Shown here: piece after piece, positions 19,735 to 28,443 of the stretch
How positions within the stretch are numbered: position 1 is the stretch's first letter
Layout of the letters: every line of letters starts with the position of its first letter
From: Flavobacterium franklandianum
GTDB lineage: Bacteria; Bacteroidota; Bacteroidia; Flavobacteriales; Flavobacteriaceae
NCBI RefSeq assembly: GCF_007097365.1
Contig: NZ_VJZR01000005.1
Coordinates: 124,001 to 188,000, forward strand
DNA length: 64,000 nt
Direction: 5' to 3'
Notes under the pieces: generated by a model
What the model saw: only the letters and a program-made list of their open reading frames with translations
The model's database searches: none
What the model was told of the DNA's origin: nothing
Program-made: the position numbers and the translations under genes

Positions 19735-20603
19735 TGAAGAAGTTTATAACATTAGTTGCCAAAATTCTACTTACTATTCTAGTGCTTTTAATAGTATTGG
19801 ACTGGTCATACACTACCGTTTATTTGAATTCTTCCAATCGTGGAAAAGTAGAAAAGGTTTTCAATTCAAAAGCCGGAAGTTATGATGTCTTAATTTTGGG
19901 TTCTTCCAGAGCCAACAATCATTTTGTGCCCGAATTGTTTGAAAAGAAAGGACTAAAAACCTTCAATTACGGAATGAGTGGAGCGCATTTATTCGAAGCT
20001 TCTTTATTATTAAAATTGATGGCAGAACGCAACTATAAAATCAAAACCGTGATTCTGGAAGCTGATTTGGGTCTTTGCAACGAAAAAGAATCGGAAGCCA
20101 TTGCCGCGAAATTCCTGCCTTACATTCATCATTCTGAAATTATCAAGAATCATTTTTCTGGTCAAGAGAACTTTAATGAATTGTATTATATTCCTTTTTA
20201 CCGTTATGTAGATTTTGATGCATTGATTGGTTTTAGGGAAATGTACAATACGGCAACAAACAAACCGACTAATATTTTGGACAATCTGGGTTATCATCCT
20301 TTGGGTCACAAACCCGGAAATATGAAGAATGACATCAGGGCTTTGAAACCCATTCGCAACAAATATTACGAGGAAATCACGCAAATTTGCAAGCAAAATA
20401 ACTACAATCTAATTGCCGTAATGACGCCAATGTGTTCCAATGTAAAAGGACTGGATTATTTTGAAAAAGCAAATAAGATTTATCCCGAAATTCACAATCT
20501 AGAAAACGTGGTGCAAGGAGACCAATATTTTTCATCTTGCGGACATTTGAATGATGCTGGAGCGAGGATGTTTACAGCGGTTGTTATAGAAAAGTTTTTT
20601 TAG
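19734..20603 (+). CDS. SGNH-like partner of the MBOAT acyltransferase
   Basis: This 289-residue protein has one N-terminal membrane helix (about 7-23) and a probably periplasmic domain. LILGSSRANN (about 54-62) resembles SGNH block I with Ser57 or Ser58, and a C-terminal histidine (His271, CGHLNDAGA) suits the end of the catalytic set. Fusion-like overlap with the acyltransferase suggests that it completes acyl transfer, like AlgJ/AlgX. No strong hit to a named subfamily is recognised, so the role is inferred from domain and context. Confidence 0.75.
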   Translation: MKKFITLVAKILLTILVLLIVLDWSYTTVYLNSSNRGKVEKVFNSKAGSYDVLILGSSRANNHFVPELFEKKGLKTFNYGMSGAHLFEASLLLKLMAERNYKIKTVILEADLGLCNEKESEAIAAKFLPYIHHSEIIKNHFSGQENFNELYYIPFYRYVDFDALIGFREMYNTATNKPTNILDNLGYHPLGHKPGNMKNDIRALKPIRNKYYEEITQICKQNNYNLIAVMTPMCSNVKGLDYFEKANKIYPEIHNLENVVQGDQYFSSCGHLNDAGARMFTAVVIEKFF

Positions 20604-20662
20604 AAAAAATGAAACAATTGGTACGCTGATGACACTGATGTCTCGCGGATAAAACTTATTAG

Positions 20663-20890
20663 TTATTTAATTTGGAAATTTAGCAGTTCTTTTGGCTCAA
20701 TTTCTAAAGCGTTGGCAATTTTAACGAGGGTTTTTATTGTAGTATTCATTTCAGCTCTTTCGATTCTCCCTATTGTAGTCTTTGGCAAATCACATATATC
20801 AGCTAAATTTTGTTGAGATAGATTTTTTCTTTCTCTTATTTGCCGAATATGGATTCCTAAATTTATCAAAAAAGTTTCCCCTGAAATCAT
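20663..20890 (-). CDS. Small XRE-family DNA-binding regulator
   Basis: This 75-residue protein is almost entirely a Cro/cI-type helix-turn-helix (LSQQNLADICDLPKTTIGRI, then TLVKIANALEI). The open frame extends upstream to 20971, but the start is placed at 20890 (MISGETF). The family normally has only 10-15 residues before the first helix, and this choice leaves a perfect 16-bp palindrome at 20923-20938 in the upstream region, where an operator would sit. Targets are unknown; autoregulation is inferred. Confidence 0.8.
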   Translation of the reverse strand: MISGETFLINLGIHIRQIRERKNLSQQNLADICDLPKTTIGRIERAEMNTTIKTLVKIANALEIEPKELLNFQIK

Positions 20891-20922
20891 ATTCAAAGGT
20901 GATAACAAATAAAAATTGCTTG

Positions 20923-20938
20923 GACGCATATATGCGTC
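20923..20938. promoter_or_regulatory. Candidate operator, perfect 16-bp palindrome
   Basis: GACGCATATATGCGTC is perfectly symmetric and lies 33 bp upstream of the chosen start of the XRE gene. Size and symmetry suit a dimeric Cro/cI-type regulator. Confidence 0.5.
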
Positions 20939-20985
20939 TATTTTTATTATATTTGAAAAAAAATACTCCAAATGTGGAAAACCGT

Positions 20986-21025
20986 AAACTTAATCAAAAC
21001 CACCTATGTAGTTTTGATTAAGTTT
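20986..21025. repeat. 15-bp perfect inverted repeat
   Basis: Arms 20986-21000 and 21011-21025 pair perfectly around a 10-nt loop (core TAATCAAAAC / GTTTTGATTA). A smaller AAACC / GGTTT hairpin follows at about 21029-21045. It lies between the divergent XRE and lipoprotein genes, so it is not a terminator for either and may be a second regulator site. Confidence 0.6.
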
Positions 21026-21119
21026 AAAAAACCTATTAAAGGTTTACATAAACAAATGGTCTGAATATACCGAATATAGACTTAAAAAAAGAAGTAGGTC
21101 AATTATAAATTATTTTATT

Positions 21120-21584
21120 ATGAAAATTAAATTTATTTCAACTTTTGTTATTGCATCATTGCTTTTAACTAGTTGCGCATCAGTTTTTACTGGTGCAAAA
21201 AGAAATGTTTTATTTGAAACAAATCCTTCTGGAGCAAAAGTATTTGTGAATGGTATGGAGCAATGTGTAGCACCTTGTCAAATAAAAGTAAGAAAAGATG
21301 ACAAAGTAGATTTTAGACTTGAAGGTTACAAAGAAAGAGTGGTCATAATGGATGCTGATTTTAATTTGGTCGCTATACTAAATGGATTTAGTATTATAGG
21401 TTGGGGAGTTGATGCGCTAACAGGATCACTTCAAAGAGTAAATACCAAATATGTTAAAGTTGATTTAGAAAAAGGAAGCAATAAGCAAGTTTTTAATGAT
21501 TATATGGATAAAGGTAACATCACAAAAGTTGCAATTAATACAAATAATAAAAGTATCGAAACGACTATTGTTCTTAATAGATAG
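21120..21584 (+). CDS. PEGA-domain lipoprotein
   Basis: This 154-residue lipoprotein has lipobox LLLTSCA with acceptor Cys19. A PEGA-like segment (TNPSGAKVFVNG, about 39-50) follows, with CVAPCQIKV after it. A glycine-rich hydrophobic stretch (about 80-100) may embed in or contact the membrane. PEGA domains are thought to bind surface or cell-wall components; no specific function is known here. It is a single gene with its own terminator. Confidence 0.8.
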   Translation: MKIKFISTFVIASLLLTSCASVFTGAKRNVLFETNPSGAKVFVNGMEQCVAPCQIKVRKDDKVDFRLEGYKERVVIMDADFNLVAILNGFSIIGWGVDALTGSLQRVNTKYVKVDLEKGSNKQVFNDYMDKGNITKVAINTNNKSIETTIVLNR

Positions 21585-21595
21585 CTAGTTGATTA

Positions 21596-21624
21596 CGCCC
21601 AGCAATAAACATCTGGGCGTTTTC
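21596..21624 (+). terminator. Terminator after PEGA lipoprotein
   Basis: A perfect 7-bp GC-rich stem CGCCCAG / CTGGGCG with a 10-nt loop is followed by TTTTCT. Confidence 0.88.
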
Positions 21625-21730
21625 TATTGTTTCAAAATATTATAAAACCCGTTTAAATCTGATACACAACTGAGGGTTTCAATTCATTAAATCGCCTATT
21701 TTCGATTAATAAAAAATTGTATTTGATCAA

Positions 21731-21850
21731 CGACCGCTCGAATTTAGATAAATAATCTTGACATCGCTAGCACGGAAAACCCCGACCGCTTGGATTTAGA
21801 TTAGTTATCTCGTTAACTTTAGCGCGGAAATTCTTTCCGTGCCCACCAAC
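21731..21850. repeat. Tandem copies of a dispersed palindromic element, family A
   Basis: Two imperfect direct copies start at 21731 and 21783 (both CGACCGCT, then ATTTAGAT, then TAGC-CGGAAA). The second ends in a hairpin with 9-bp arms at 21822-21830 and 21834-21842. The hairpin frame matches the one at the window start. Confidence 0.65.
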
Positions 21851-21941
21851 ACAAGCAAAAAGGCAGGAATCATAAAGATTGAACGAATTAACGTACAAAA
21901 AAATCCGTTTTTATCAGCGAACCATCCGTATCGTCTGCGTT

Positions 21942-21995
21942 CAAATTTTTTATCAACAGTTCCCAAAATTAACTTTTCATCCACACCACAATTAT
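21942..21995 (+). repeat. 54-bp dispersed repeat, copy 1
   Basis: 52 of 54 bases match 60422-60475. It contains TTATCAACA and a TCATCCACA sequence one base from the DnaA box. It ends 38 nt before the oxidoreductase start, where a promoter would lie. Confidence 0.8.
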
Positions 21996-22033
21996 CTGTT
22001 ATTTCGGTATTTTTACAAAATAAAGAAATTATA

Positions 22034-23026
22034 ATGTCAAACAACACCGAAAACACAAAAACGATCCGTTGGGGAATCTTAGGCTGTGGCGATGTCACTG
22101 AAGTAAAAAGCGGTCCAGCTTACCAGAAAACCGCGGGTTTCAAAATCGATGCCGTGATGCGAAGAGATGCTGATAAAGCTGCCGATTATGCCAAAAGACA
22201 TCACATCAGTAAATATTACTCGGATGCGGATGAGCTAATTAACGATCCCGAAATTGATGCAATTTATATTGCCACGCCACCAGACACGCACCATTATTAT
22301 GGATTAAAAGTGGCTTCGGCAGGGAAAATTTGCTGTATTGAAAAACCATTGGCACCGAGTTACAAAGAGAGTCTCGAAATTTACGAAGCTTTTAAAGCTG
22401 CAACTATTCCTTTGTTCACGGCTTATTACAGGCGAACTTTGCCCCGTTTTGAACAAATAAAAACTTGGCTAGACGACAATAAAATTGGAGAAGTGCGATC
22501 CATTCGATGGAATTTGACCAAACCAGCATCTGAGCAGGATTTATCGGGAGAATACAATTGGCGCACCGATACAAAAGTAGCTTCGGGTGGTTATTTTGAT
22601 GATTTGGCAAGTCACGGTTTAGATTTATTCACACATCTTTTGGGAAACATTCAAGAGGTTTCTGGTTTTAGTTTGAACCAACAAGGATTGTATCCTGCCA
22701 AGGATGCTATAACTGCTTGTTGGCTTCACGGATCTGGAATCACGGGAAATGGTAATTGGAACTTTGGTAGCAATAACCGAGAAGATATCGTAGAAATTGC
22801 TGGAAGTAAAGGTAAAATAACATTTTCCATATTCGAAAATGATCCTATTGTACTTTATAATGAAGATGGCGAAACAGAACTTTTTATCGAGCATCCAGAA
22901 AACGTGCAATTGCATCATGTAGAACGAATTCGGGAACATCTTTTGGGCAATAGTACACATCCTTCGAATGGGTTGACAGCTTTGCACACTAGCTGGGTTA
23001 TGGATAAAATCTTAGAAAACTTATAG
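22034..23026 (+). CDS. Gfo/Idh/MocA-family oxidoreductase
   Basis: This 330-residue NAD(P)-dependent oxidoreductase probably acts on a sugar or inositol-like substrate. The N-terminal Rossmann fold has GILGCGDVTEVKSGP (about 13-27), and the family motif EKPLAPSY follows. The C-terminal domain carries YFDDLASHGLDL, with the usual Asp/His pair of the active site. The start is placed at 22034 because the frame upstream runs through a dispersed repeat and encodes nothing protein-like. It is monocistronic and ends at a bidirectional terminator. The substrate is unknown. Confidence 0.9.
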   Translation: MSNNTENTKTIRWGILGCGDVTEVKSGPAYQKTAGFKIDAVMRRDADKAADYAKRHHISKYYSDADELINDPEIDAIYIATPPDTHHYYGLKVASAGKICCIEKPLAPSYKESLEIYEAFKAATIPLFTAYYRRTLPRFEQIKTWLDDNKIGEVRSIRWNLTKPASEQDLSGEYNWRTDTKVASGGYFDDLASHGLDLFTHLLGNIQEVSGFSLNQQGLYPAKDAITACWLHGSGITGNGNWNFGSNNREDIVEIAGSKGKITFSIFENDPIVLYNEDGETELFIEHPENVQLHHVERIREHLLGNSTHPSNGLTALHTSWVMDKILENL

Positions 23027-23034
23027 AAATAAAA

Positions 23035-23059
23035 AAACAGCTCCCAAAAGGAGCTGTTT
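23035..23059. terminator. Bidirectional terminator
   Basis: A perfect 10-bp stem AAACAGCTCC / GGAGCTGTTT with a 5-nt loop lies between two convergent genes, with A and T flanks serving both strands. Confidence 0.9.
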
Positions 23060-23083
23060 CTAATAAAAAGACTTGTTGAATTA

Positions 23084-23677
23084 CTATCTTTTATAAAATG
23101 TTTTTGTATAGGTCTTGTCATTATTTGTAACCACAAAAGTGTAAGCTTCGTTCTGAATAATTAAAACATCAAAAATCTTAGCGATATTTTGATCCATCAA
23201 CATACCACTATCATAAACTAGAATGTCTTCTTTATCATAAATTTTAACAAATGTTGGAGATTTATCCAAATTTAAAAAACTTAGTTTTAATAAACCATCT
23301 TTTTCAGTAAACACTGGTTTAAATTCCTCTGAAATTGGAGTTTCCAATAATCTGGCCGTGGTTCCAACAACTGAAATTTTATATTTTGAAATTTTAAATT
23401 CCGATTCAGCAACCAAATAATATATACCTTCTGGCAAAGCATTCAAATCATAGGTTCTGTTGATAAAGGTTCGAGAATCTACATTTTCTGTGTGAATCAT
23501 TTTACCCTCTGCGTCATAAATAGACAAATCCAATTTATTTGTCTCACTAAATACAAAAGTAATTACTTTTCCTTGCTCTTTTTTTACACCTAGTGAAAAA
23601 TCAATATCACTAGCCTGTACGTTCATAGTTAATAATGCTACTCCCAACACTAAACTAAATTTAAATAAATTTTTCAT
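23084..23677 (-). CDS. Secreted protein of unknown function
   Basis: This 197-residue exported protein has a signal peptide of about 22 residues ending VQA. The rest is predicted as two beta-rich repeats: IYDAEGKMIHTENV...GIYYLVAESEFKISKYKISV and IYDKEDILVYDSGM...EAYTFVVTNNDKTYTKTF. Each resembles the fold of T9SS sorting domains and DUF3244-like proteins, but the conserved KxxVK-type sorting end is not clear. No function is assigned. It is a single gene in a convergent pair. Confidence 0.75.
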   Translation of the reverse strand: MKNLFKFSLVLGVALLTMNVQASDIDFSLGVKKEQGKVITFVFSETNKLDLSIYDAEGKMIHTENVDSRTFINRTYDLNALPEGIYYLVAESEFKISKYKISVVGTTARLLETPISEEFKPVFTEKDGLLKLSFLNLDKSPTFVKIYDKEDILVYDSGMLMDQNIAKIFDVLIIQNEAYTFVVTNNDKTYTKTFYKR

Positions 23678-23805
23678 AATTTTAATTTTTAGATTTATAT
23701 GATTTTGTTTACTGCAAATATATAGGAGTCATTTGATGCATAACAACACTCTCTTTTCTTATTTGTGTACTATATTGCCTTTTACGAAAACGAAATAGGT
23801 TAAAA

Positions 23806-23838
23806 TTGGTAATTATGTGTTATTTTGGGTTAATTTTG
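23806..23838 (+). promoter_or_regulatory. Promoter of the AraC regulator gene
   Basis: TTG at 23806-23808, a 22-nt spacer and TAATTTTG at 23831-23838 match the Bacteroidota consensus, 24 nt before the gene. Confidence 0.55.
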
Positions 23839-23862
23839 TACTGTTTCTAAATAAACAGCAAT

Positions 23863-24735
23863 ATGAAAAACATACTCCCAGCCTTAGAAATTATAGAACC
23901 TTCCTTCGGAAGTTCCTTTTCTTTAACTCAATATGTAGACAATGAAAATAGTAGCGCGCACTTTTGGCATTACCATCCCGAAATCGAATTGGTATATGTA
24001 AATGGTGGCTCAGGCAAACGTCAAGTCGGTAGCCACATCTCCTATTATACCAACGGGAGTCTTATACTTATAGGAAGTAATTTGCCACATTGCGGTTTTA
24101 CCGATGAAAAAACTGGAAACACAAAAGAAACGGTTATCCAAATGAAACCAGACTTCCTCGGTACTGATTTTTTTGGAATATCAGAAATGAAAAACATCAA
24201 CCACCTTTTTAATAGAGCCAAAGCTGGACTTGTCTTTATTGGAGAAACCAAAAAAAGAATTGGAAGTAAACTGGAACTTATAGAAAGTCAAATGCCTTTT
24301 GAAAGATTGCTGACACTTCTTTCTATATTAAATGAACTAGAAGAAGCTTCTGAATTCAAAGTTTTGAACGCCGAAGGGTTTTCGATGGATTTGCAAATGC
24401 AGGATAACGACAAAATCAATACTATTTTTAATTATGTAAAAGATAATTTCCAAGAACAAATTAGGCTGGAAGAAGTGGCTGAATTAGTTAGTATGACTGT
24501 TCCTTCCTTATGTCGCTACTTTAAAAAGATAACCAAAAAAACCTTTACCAAGTTTGTCAATGAATACCGATTGGTTCACGCATCTAAACTATTGGCGGAA
24601 AAACCCATAAGCATTACGGAAATTTGTTTCGAAAGTGGATTCAATAATTTCAGCTATTTCAATAAAACATTTCAAGAGTTTACAGGTAAGAGCGCTTCGC
24701 AATATCGCAAAGAACTTCGTTCAGTTCTAAAATGA
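23863..24735 (+). CDS. AraC-family regulator with cupin sensor domain
   Basis: This 290-residue regulator has an N-terminal cupin-like domain (HFWHYHPEIELVYVNGGSG, about 33-51). Its C-terminal double helix-turn-helix covers about 185-285: LEEVAELVSMTVPSLCRYFK and the second half ITEICFESGFNNFSYFNKTF. This layout is typical of sugar-responsive regulators. The ligand and targets are unknown; the next genes are convergent, so context gives no clue. Confidence 0.9.
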   Translation: MKNILPALEIIEPSFGSSFSLTQYVDNENSSAHFWHYHPEIELVYVNGGSGKRQVGSHISYYTNGSLILIGSNLPHCGFTDEKTGNTKETVIQMKPDFLGTDFFGISEMKNINHLFNRAKAGLVFIGETKKRIGSKLELIESQMPFERLLTLLSILNELEEASEFKVLNAEGFSMDLQMQDNDKINTIFNYVKDNFQEQIRLEEVAELVSMTVPSLCRYFKKITKKTFTKFVNEYRLVHASKLLAEKPISITEICFESGFNNFSYFNKTFQEFTGKSASQYRKELRSVLK

Positions 24736-24838
24736 TTTTAATAGAAAATATCCATTAGTAATCAATATTTTTTAACCTGATTATCTTTGTTGACTTTTCA
24801 TAAATCTATTAAATAATTTAAGACCGTTCGAACACAGA

Positions 24839-25291
24839 TTAAGTACCTTTCTCTCTAAAAAACAAAAGCGATACCCAATAAATCCCAACAGCAACAGGAA
24901 CTGCCGTCAGTAGCCAACCGCCCAAACCACACAACAATTCAAAGGAAAGATGGCTCAAGGTTTGGAAAAAACTGTTTTGAAAAGAACTGATAATTTCTTC
25001 GACCGTATGGTGATTTTGAGGGACAGAAAAAATAAATTCTCCCACTCGAATAAAAGGCATTATCATTAAAATCTGAACTGGCCACATCAAATAACTAAGC
25101 GAGATCATTACAGGAAAATTCAATTTTTGCTTGAGAGAAACCGTAGTTATCATAAAAGTGCTCACACCAAGAATCGGAATAGTCGAAATTAATCCCGACA
25201 CAATAATGCTCTGAGTTAATTGCTTTGGGGTTAAACCTTGCTTTAAAAGAGCCGTAGTTTTCTCTTTTGCTCTATTTAATATCGCTTTCAA
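24839..25291 (-). CDS. DUF2062 membrane protein with TTG start after an MFS stop
   Basis: This 150-residue protein of the DUF2062 family has about three membrane segments (50-70, 60-85, 120-142 approximate). Its frame is the same as that of the upstream MFS gene, and its first codon (TTG) directly follows that gene's TAA. No ATG occurs before residue 47, which is already inside the domain. Expression therefore needs a TTG (or ATT) start, reinitiation at the stop, or readthrough. Function is unknown. Confidence 0.8.
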   Translation of the reverse strand: MKAILNRAKEKTTALLKQGLTPKQLTQSIIVSGLISTIPILGVSTFMITTVSLKQKLNFPVMISLSYLMWPVQILMIMPFIRVGEFIFSVPQNHHTVEEIISSFQNSFFQTLSHLSFELLCGLGGWLLTAVPVAVGIYWVSLLFFREKGT

Positions 25292-26566
25292 TTATTTATG
25301 ATTTTCGTGTTCCTCCAGATCTTTTTGCAAATCTAGATTTCTAAATCCCGGCAATTTAATTCCTGTAAAAACGACGATTAAAAGCGTCATGCTGCCACCA
25401 AAAACAACCGCAGTAACTGTCCCCATCAATTTGGCTGTTAATCCACTTTCGAAAGCGCCTAACTCATTCGACGAACCGACAAAAATAGAATTTACAGCAG
25501 CCACACGACCTCGCATAGAATCGGGTGTTTTGAGTTGCAAAATCGTTTGACGAATCACTACCGAAATTCCATCGGTAACACCACTCATAAACAAAGCAAA
25601 AACCGACAACCAAAACCAAGTGGAAAGTCCAAAAACAATGATACAGACGCCAAAGCCAAAAATGGCAGCCAATAATTTGATTCCCGCATTTTTATAAAAA
25701 GGCAAATGAGCCGAAACAAACATCGTTAACAAAGCACCAACTGCTGGAGCTGCTCTTAAAATTCCAAAGCCTTCAGGTCCTACTTTCAAAATATCTTGAG
25801 CAAAAATAGGCAAAAGAGCCACCGCTCCTCCAAAAAGTACCGCCACCATATCAAGCGTTAAAGCCCCTAAAATAGATTTATTGGTATAAACAAATTTCAG
25901 GCCTTCCTTTAAACTTTCCATTATGGGTTCGCCAATTTTTGGATTCAGAATAGGTTTTTTGGCAATCTGTGTCAATACCAATAAAGCAAAAATAGAGCAA
26001 GCAAAAATAGAACACATAGACCAATGTACTCCTATAAAAGTAATTGAAAATCCAGCAACTGCTGGCCCAACAACAGCACCAATTTGCCAGACTGAACTAC
26101 TCCAAGTAGCAGCATTTGGATAGGCTTTTTTAGGAACAATTAAAGACATCAAAGAAAAGATAGTTGGCCCCAAAAACGCACGAACCAATCCTCCTAAAAA
26201 GACCAAGAAATAAATAGAATACAAAATAGTATCAGTTGACCATTCACTAACTATTCTTGGCCAAGTCAATAAAAATAACCCAAAACTAATGATAGAAAAT
26301 CCTAGAATACATTTCAGGAGCATTCCCTTTTTTTCTTTCTGATCCACAATATGTCCTGCGAACAAAGCCATCCCAATTGCAGGGATTACTTCCATTAGCC
26401 CAATCATTCCAAGCGAAAGCGCACTTTTAGTCAAACTATATACTTCCCATTCGATGATAATAAATTGCATCGACCAGGCAAAAACCATAGCAAATCGCAA
26501 CAACAAAAACATATTGAATTCTCTAAAACGCAACGCTGCGTAAGGATCTCTAACTTTAACTTTCAT
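25292..26566 (-). CDS. MFS transporter, EntS-like exporter type
   Basis: This 424-residue major facilitator superfamily protein has 12 predicted helices. The loop 2-3 signature appears as GHIVDQKEKKGML (about 75-87) and the second-half equivalent as VRQTILQLKTPDSMRGRVAAV-type segment. The pattern resembles enterobactin or drug exporters (MFS_3/EntS). The substrate is not predictable. The stop TAA is followed in the same frame by a DUF2062 coding region. Confidence 0.88.
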   Translation of the reverse strand: MKVKVRDPYAALRFREFNMFLLLRFAMVFAWSMQFIIIEWEVYSLTKSALSLGMIGLMEVIPAIGMALFAGHIVDQKEKKGMLLKCILGFSIISFGLFLLTWPRIVSEWSTDTILYSIYFLVFLGGLVRAFLGPTIFSLMSLIVPKKAYPNAATWSSSVWQIGAVVGPAVAGFSITFIGVHWSMCSIFACSIFALLVLTQIAKKPILNPKIGEPIMESLKEGLKFVYTNKSILGALTLDMVAVLFGGAVALLPIFAQDILKVGPEGFGILRAAPAVGALLTMFVSAHLPFYKNAGIKLLAAIFGFGVCIIVFGLSTWFWLSVFALFMSGVTDGISVVIRQTILQLKTPDSMRGRVAAVNSIFVGSSNELGAFESGLTAKLMGTVTAVVFGGSMTLLIVVFTGIKLPGFRNLDLQKDLEEHENHK

Positions 26567-26601
26567 ATGTAGTTACTATTTTTTTTACAGAATATGGTCT
26601 T

Positions 26602-26640
26602 GCCACGCTTCCATATTGTTTATTATTTTGGAATCGTGGC
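26602..26640. repeat. Inverted repeat between recJ and the MFS gene
   Basis: A 12-bp inverted repeat with one mismatch (GCCACGCTTCCA / TGGAATCGTGGC) lies after the recJ stop and before the MFS start on the minus strand. It could end recJ transcripts, though no long T tract follows. Confidence 0.5.
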
Positions 26641-26653
26641 GATTTCATAATAT

Positions 26654-28342
26654 CTACTTAATATCTTTCAACCGCAATTGAACGGAAGTTTTACCATTCC
26701 ATTCATTCTCATCTATACAATACACCGCTTCAAACGGCTTTTTATTCGCTGTCAATTCCATTTTATTACCCAATCCAAAACCAATCGCCGCCATTCCATC
26801 CGAATTATTTTGACGTACAAATAGTTTTAAATGTTCTTCATCGGCTCCCAATTTTTGAGCGTAGCCCGTATCATTTACATTTTTGGTAAGGAAAACGGGT
26901 GTCATATTTTGTGGGCCAAAAGGTTCGAATTGTTTCAAAATCCGAGTCAATTTTGGAGTGATATCCGTCAGATTAATTTCGGCATCTATCGAAATTTCAG
27001 GTGTCAGCATATCAGGATGAATGGTTCTTTCGACTTCTTTTTCAAAAGCTTCTTTGAAAGCTAAATAATTTTCTTCCAATAAAGTCATTCCCGCCGCATA
27101 CATATGTCCACCAAATTGCTCCAAATGTTCAGAACAAGCTTCCAAAGCATTATAAACATCAAATCCTTTTACTGATCGTGCCGAAGCCGCATATTTATCA
27201 CCACTTTTGGTAAAAACCAATGTCGGACGATAATAAGTTTCTATCAATCTCGAAGCCACGATTCCAATCACGCCTTTGTGCCAATCTTCTTGAAAAACCA
27301 CCGATGTAAAACGTTTTTCTTCGTTATTTTCTATAATTTGACCAAGCGCTTCTTTGGTAATTTGTTTGTCTAAATCTTTCCTCTCGGAATTATACGCCTC
27401 AATTTCAGAAGCAAATTGTTGGGCTTGTTCAAAGTCAAATTCTGTCAATAATTCCACGGCGTGAATCCCGTGTTTGATCCGTCCCGCGGCATTGATTCGG
27501 GGTGCGATGACAAAAACTACATCGGTAATATCTAGAGTTTTCTTTTTTATTTGATGAATTAGGGCTTTAATTCCCGGTCTTGGATCAGAGTTGATTACTT
27601 GTAAACCAAAATAAGCCAAAATCCTGTTTTCACCCGTCATTGGAACAATATCAGCGGCAATTGCAGTGGCTACCAAATCTAGATATGGAGTCAAATCTTC
27701 AATAGTTTGGTTTCGATTTTCACCCAATGCCTGAATCAATTTAAAACCAATTCCACAACCACACAATTCGTCATACGGATACGTGCAATCGTCCCGTTTT
27801 GGATCCAAAACCGCCACGGCTTCCGGCAAAGAATTCCCAGGTCGGTGGTGGTCGCAAATGATGAAATCAATATTTCTTTCTTTGGCGTAAGCCACGTGAT
27901 CGATGGATTTTATACCGCAATCCAAAGCAATAATCAGCGAAAAACCATTATCATCTGCAAAGTCAATTCCTTTAAAAGAAATGCCATAACCTTCATCATA
28001 ACGATCTGGAATATAAGTTGAAACATTAGGATACTCCATTTTCAAATAAGATGAAACCAATGAAACCGCCGTCGTTCCATCGACATCATAATCGCCAAAA
28101 ACAAGAATGTTTTCCTGATTTTTGATTGCCAATTCAATGCGCTCGACTGCTTTATCCATATCTTTCATCAAGAACGGATTGTGCAAATCTTCTAAAGTTG
28201 GACGGAAAAATTGTCGTGCTTCTTCATACGTTTCAATACTGCGCTGTACAAGAAGTGTTGCAACAAAATCTTCCACTTTCAAAGTTTCGGCAAGAAGTTT
28301 CACCTTTTTTTCCGAAGGTTTTGGTTTAAGGGTCCAGCGCAT
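26654..28342 (-). CDS. recJ: Single-stranded-DNA-specific exonuclease RecJ
   Basis: This 562-residue 5'-3' single-strand exonuclease functions in recombination and mismatch repair. DHH-family motifs are visible: VFGDYDVDGTTA (about 80-91), ALDCG, and ICDHHRPG (about 158-165). DHHA1 lies around RIKHGIHAVEL and GGHMYAAGMTL (about 435-445), followed by the C-terminal OB domain. Length is in the usual 550-580 range. It is a single gene on the minus strand. Confidence 0.95.
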   Translation of the reverse strand: MRWTLKPKPSEKKVKLLAETLKVEDFVATLLVQRSIETYEEARQFFRPTLEDLHNPFLMKDMDKAVERIELAIKNQENILVFGDYDVDGTTAVSLVSSYLKMEYPNVSTYIPDRYDEGYGISFKGIDFADDNGFSLIIALDCGIKSIDHVAYAKERNIDFIICDHHRPGNSLPEAVAVLDPKRDDCTYPYDELCGCGIGFKLIQALGENRNQTIEDLTPYLDLVATAIAADIVPMTGENRILAYFGLQVINSDPRPGIKALIHQIKKKTLDITDVVFVIAPRINAAGRIKHGIHAVELLTEFDFEQAQQFASEIEAYNSERKDLDKQITKEALGQIIENNEEKRFTSVVFQEDWHKGVIGIVASRLIETYYRPTLVFTKSGDKYAASARSVKGFDVYNALEACSEHLEQFGGHMYAAGMTLLEENYLAFKEAFEKEVERTIHPDMLTPEISIDAEINLTDITPKLTRILKQFEPFGPQNMTPVFLTKNVNDTGYAQKLGADEEHLKLFVRQNNSDGMAAIGFGLGNKMELTANKKPFEAVYCIDENEWNGKTSVQLRLKDIK

Positions 28343-28443
28343 AATTGATTTACGAATTAGGATTTTGTGTCTTTGACAAATTTAGTTTAAAATATTTTAA
28401 AACGAGGTACCTAAAGAAGACATCATTAAATTCTCATTTAAAA

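Noticed and set aside
21839..22033. 65-residue N-terminal extension of the Gfo/Idh oxidoreductase
   Set aside because: The frame runs through dispersed repeats. The Rossmann motif lies at its normal distance from the start at 22034.
23084..23677. T9SS sorting domain on the secreted 197-residue protein
   Set aside because: The beta repeats resemble sorting domains, but the typical conserved end is not clear and the protein consists only of such a domain, so type IX export was not claimed.
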